Notes under the pieces: model-generated
Seen by the model: only the letters and a program-made list of their open reading frames with translations
Databases searched by the model: none
What the model was told of the DNA's origin: nothing
Source: Polaribacter filamentus
Lineage (GTDB): Bacteria; Bacteroidota; Bacteroidia; Flavobacteriales; Flavobacteriaceae
NCBI RefSeq assembly: GCF_002943715.1
Contig: NZ_MQUA01000013.1
Location: 1,977,001 to 2,041,000, forward strand
Direction of reading: 5' to 3'
Length of the DNA: 64,000 nucleotides
Shown here: piece after piece, positions 61,042 through 64,000 of the stretch
Layout of the letters: the number at the start of each line of letters is the position of its first letter
Position numbering within the stretch: the first letter of the stretch is position 1
Made by a program: the position numbers and the translations under genes

Positions 61042-63224
61042 CTATCCTGACTTTGCAATTTCAATATCCTGAGCGACCCATTCCGTGGTTTTAACCCAAT
61101 CCACATATCCAACACGATTGGTCCAAATAGGATTGATGTTTTGCTCAAGTCCATTTTTAGTATATTGTTTCCATGCATCCAATGCATTTTCCAATTCTGT
61201 AATAGCAGCCTCTTGATATTTTTTGTCTTTGCTTTCTCGATATAATGCCAACTGTGTAGACCCTGCAATTTTGAATGCATAATATTTACCTAAAGATGCC
61301 ATGGTCTTAATATCATGTAAGGTTACTTCCATCTCTTTATTTCCATTTGCTTCCAAAATTTCTAGCAATTCCATAGCCATATCGGCATGTTTATGAAGTT
61401 TTTCAGCCACTTCCAACGGTGTTTTAAGTGATGTTGTACCGCCTTCTAAAGTCATTTTTACGAAATCTGGAATAAACTGAAAACCAGAATATTTATGTGG
61501 AGCTAAATTGATGAAGCGATTTACATCATGAAACCCTGTCTCTGTATTCGTAAATCTTGGGCGTCCCTTGCAGCCTTCAATGTACCACTGAAAATCAAGT
61601 GGCCCCAATGAAACCCCGTTGTGGTGGGATAAATCATGGATGCTTCTTGCCATGCCGTAAATAGTTTTTCGCCATTACTTTCTGGAAATCGGGCTTGTAG
61701 TAGCTGAGCAAATCTTTCATTGGATAGTTCTGGGTTATAGCCAAGTCGTCCCCACATCATCCAATTGTACCAGTGTTTTACAATTTCAATTTCTCTCGGC
61801 TTATCCGGGTTTTTCATGGTAAACTCACGTCCCCATACCCACTGATCGGATCCATAATAATAGCCTCTTGAAACTTCTATAGGAATTTTTTTAATGAATT
61901 CACGAACAAAATCAGGAGCCCCCCATCTGTAATAAAAAGTATCATCGTTACGTAAGGTCCAAATGGTTTTTAAGTTTCCAATATCGTTTACAAAGCCCTC
62001 ATGATAGGGCTGTTTAGTCGCACTCATCACATGGGCTTTTGCATATTTAAAACTGAATATAAATTCAATGTTTTTATTATCGATTAATGGTTTGAATTTT
62101 TCAGCGATTTCCTTAGTTCCTGTTTGATGTTGACGATGAATAAAAGTGATTTTTCTATCGGGCATTTCGGCTGCAGCATCGAGTACACCTTGCGCATAAG
62201 TATCAAACGCCCAATCTTCTTTCTCTTTTGTAGAATGACCATACATGTTTTCGCCAGTTGTCAATCCAACACCACCCAAATCAGGATAGGTAACAAACAT
62301 CTGTTTTATGCTTTTTCTAAAATAATCTTTGGTTATCGGGTTGTCAATGTCATCAGTAATACCATATTTATCTTTTGCGCCATGCACAAATATATTCCAT
62401 GTTACCACGTAAAAATCAATGTTTCTATTTTTAGCATACAGCATTACTTTTTGCCAGAATTTAATCTTTTCGTCCATCGAAATTTTAATCAATATCTCTG
62501 GATTAGCTAATATTTCTGGAGCACAAAAGCCATGACCATCTGTACTGTAATTTTCTTTCCATTTTACTGTAGAGCGCTGAACGTCATCAAGCGCTACATC
62601 TTCATACCCTGGTACTTTCAACATGGATGGAAAAGGATGCAGGCTCCATAAGGAAAAATAATTATATCGGTATTTGGCCAAATTATCGATGTATTCTTTC
62701 CAGAAATCAAAATTCCACATCTCTGCAATATTTTTCTGTGCTACATCACTAACATCTGTATAACTTGGCGTACGAACATCCAACGGAATATTGAATTTAG
62801 TCCCTCGGCGTTCCATATACGGATTTTGAACTTGTTCAGTAACGCCTTTCAATCCAGATATTTTTATTTGTTCTGCTACTTCTAATCCACCATACATAGC
62901 TCCTGCTTCATCTGAAGCCATAATATTGATCCTATCATCATCTTTGTTGATACGGAAGCCTTCCGTTTTTATTTCTCTATTTTCTGGCTGAAGCGTAAAT
63001 TGAATATCTGCATCTTCTGAGTTTGAGAATACTAAATTAACATGTTTCTCTTTGAAAACAATTGCTAATTCATCAATCGTAAATTGAATTTGTGGGCTAT
63101 CCGATTCCGTATAAATACGCACTACATTATCGTTTGGTGTACAACCAAAAAATAATACCATTTGAAGTATAAATACTTGAAATATTACATACCTGATATT
63201 TCTATTATGTCTCATTCTTTGCAT
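61042..63224 (-). pseudogene. Frameshifted glycoside hydrolase, alpha-glucuronidase-like
   Basis: Two frames, 61521-63224 and 61042-61653, belong to one ~720-residue protein. The N-terminal ~150 residues have a lipoprotein signal (LFFGCTP) and the alpha/beta domain found before GH67, GH20 and GH84 catalytic domains ([14 protein letters not shown]). A TIM barrel follows ([56 protein letters not shown]). The break is at ...TTTGFHWG / [11 protein letters not shown]...: one extra base in the G4 run (forward 61603-61606) rejoins the frames. The closest family I can suggest is GH67/GH115-type alpha-glucuronidases or alpha-galacturonosidases; this is not settled. If real, it fits a uronic-acid-substituted mannan. 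Confidence 0.7.
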
Positions 63225-63268
63225 CTATTTTAAGTAGAAATCATATTTATATTCCTTCACAAAAATTT

Positions 63269-64000
63269 CTAATCCTTATACAACGTTAATTTTTTATTTT
63301 TTTCTCCAGTAGAGAGTTCGATACTGTAAAATCCTTTTCCTATAGATTTGACAATTCCATGTGAGGTTTGAGGTTTTTGTGTTGCAGAGTAAACTACAAT
63401 TGGTCCTGACTCATCTAAAATCAACGTAAGTTTTCTTTTTGTTTGTTTTTCTATTCTATAAGTACAGCCTGAGATATATTTATCCGACCGTCCAATAACA
63501 GCCCAACCTTTAATTATAGGAGATAAAGTGAAGATTTTTCCTTTCATGTTTTCAACCTCAAAGTGATGGCTATTGGTTAATCTATCTCCTGCTTTCTTTT
63601 CATAGTCGTATAAAACCAAACCCTCATTGGGCATGACCCACAATCCATTAAATGGCTGCTCTTTAGCTGATGCGTATTGATAGTCATCTGCATTTATGGA
63701 AGCTTTTATTATACTTTCATTAGAAAAATTAAATGCGGCAATTGTGCAGCTTTTTTCTCTTCCAGGAGCTATAACCCTGTAAGCAGTATCATTTGTATTT
63801 GAGAACAAACTTTCATGTAGAGGAACAGCAGGAGCTAAAGTTCGTATTATTTTACCATCATCAAAAATAAGTGGATCAATTACATCTTTATCAAATTCAG
63901 TAGGTTTATCTGAAATATAAATGGGACCTCCAGAAATAGCTCTAGCAATTGTTAAATATTGAGCAGTCTCCTTATTACTTGTGTGATACATATCTAAGTC
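63269..64000 (-). CDS. GH36/raffinose-synthase (Sip1)-like glycosidase, C-terminal part
   Basis: The frame is open to the right edge; the Met at 63989-63991 is internal (the edge reads DLDMYHTS). The segment YLTIARAISGGPIYISDKP followed by DPLIFDDGKIIRTLAPAVPLHESLF is the conserved region after the catalytic Asp of the Sip1/raffinose-synthase branch of GH36. The last ~150 residues are the beta-sandwich tail. Enzymes of this branch act on alpha-galactosides or transfer alpha-galactosyl groups. About 240 residues are visible, roughly a third of a usual protein. Forty-four bases separate it from the frameshifted gene, so they are probably in one operon. Confidence 0.8.
   Translation of the reverse strand, partial: DLDMYHTSNKETAQYLTIARAISGGPIYISDKPTEFDKDVIDPLIFDDGKIIRTLAPAVPLHESLFSNTNDTAYRVIAPGREKSCTIAAFNFSNESIIKASINADDYQYASAKEQPFNGLWVMPNEGLVLYDYEKKAGDRLTNSHHFEVENMKGKIFTLSPIIKGWAVIGRSDKYISGCTYRIEKQTKRKLTLILDESGPIVVYSATQKPQTSHGIVKSIGKGFYSIELSTGEKNKKLTLYKD

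Overview
The window is AT-rich DNA of a member of the Bacteroidota, most likely a marine Flavobacteriaceae. The evidence is the number of secreted proteins with type IX secretion (T9SS) sorting domains (type A on nine loci, the CHU_C/type B form on one), TAnnTTTG promoter elements, weak ribosome binding sites, and many glycan-degrading enzymes including sulfatases. I cannot name a genus from the sequence alone. All full-length genes from 3408 to the right edge are on the minus strand.

Layout. (1) 1-3407: the end of a lamin-tail surface protein with its terminator, an IS5-type element, a truncated IS3 transposase end and about 1 kb without genes. (2) 3408-10214: FucP-like sugar/H+ symporter, a FN3-like lipoprotein and a 1580-residue secreted protein with a c-type haem motif. 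(3) 10401-15361: an SMP-30/NHL-like lactonase, a xylose-isomerase-like TIM barrel lipoprotein and a large lectin-domain T9SS protein. (4) 15509-30637: a tightly spaced probable operon with two DUF1080 domains, two exported Gfo/Idh/MocA oxidoreductases, a sulfatase, a beta-helix protein, GH92 and GH38 alpha-mannosidases, an Nramp-like transporter and a mannose-6-phosphate isomerase. (5) 30911-34680: a second mannose-6-phosphate isomerase and a second GH92. (6) 35074-55797: a family of modular T9SS proteins whose N-terminal domains vary (GH99-like, sulfatase, beta-propeller, calcineurin-like phosphoesterase) while the C-terminal half recurs: an NBR1-type Ig domain, a recurring jelly-roll-like module and a sorting domain. 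(7) 56222-64000: a CBM-like lipoprotein, two GH43 enzymes separated by an intact IS4 insertion, a frameshifted glycosidase with an alpha-glucuronidase-like look and the end of a GH36/raffinose-synthase-like protein.

Together the genes describe breakdown of a sulfated, alpha-mannose-rich glycan, possibly one carrying uronic acids such as the diatom glucuronomannan. Endo-acting GH99-like enzymes, sulfatases and exo-mannosidases would release mannose. The symporter would import it, and the isomerases would act after phosphorylation. The Gfo/Idh/MocA plus DUF1080 plus TIM-barrel set resembles the 3-keto-glycoside route. No SusC/SusD pair, hybrid two-component regulator or sulfatase-maturation enzyme is inside the window.

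The most notable new signal is a shared promoter architecture upstream of six transcription units. Each has three to five TTAA-centred half-sites, mostly repeated every 11 bp, the last ending 14-15 nt before a TAnnTTTG-like -7 element. It looks like a PhoB/PhoP/SphR-type (Pho box) activator site. Other notable points are a 12-copy 9-bp repeat in one 5' leader, a T14 tract inside a GH92 signal peptide, three single-base frameshifts in homopolymers, and a recurring binding-type module present ten times in seven genes.
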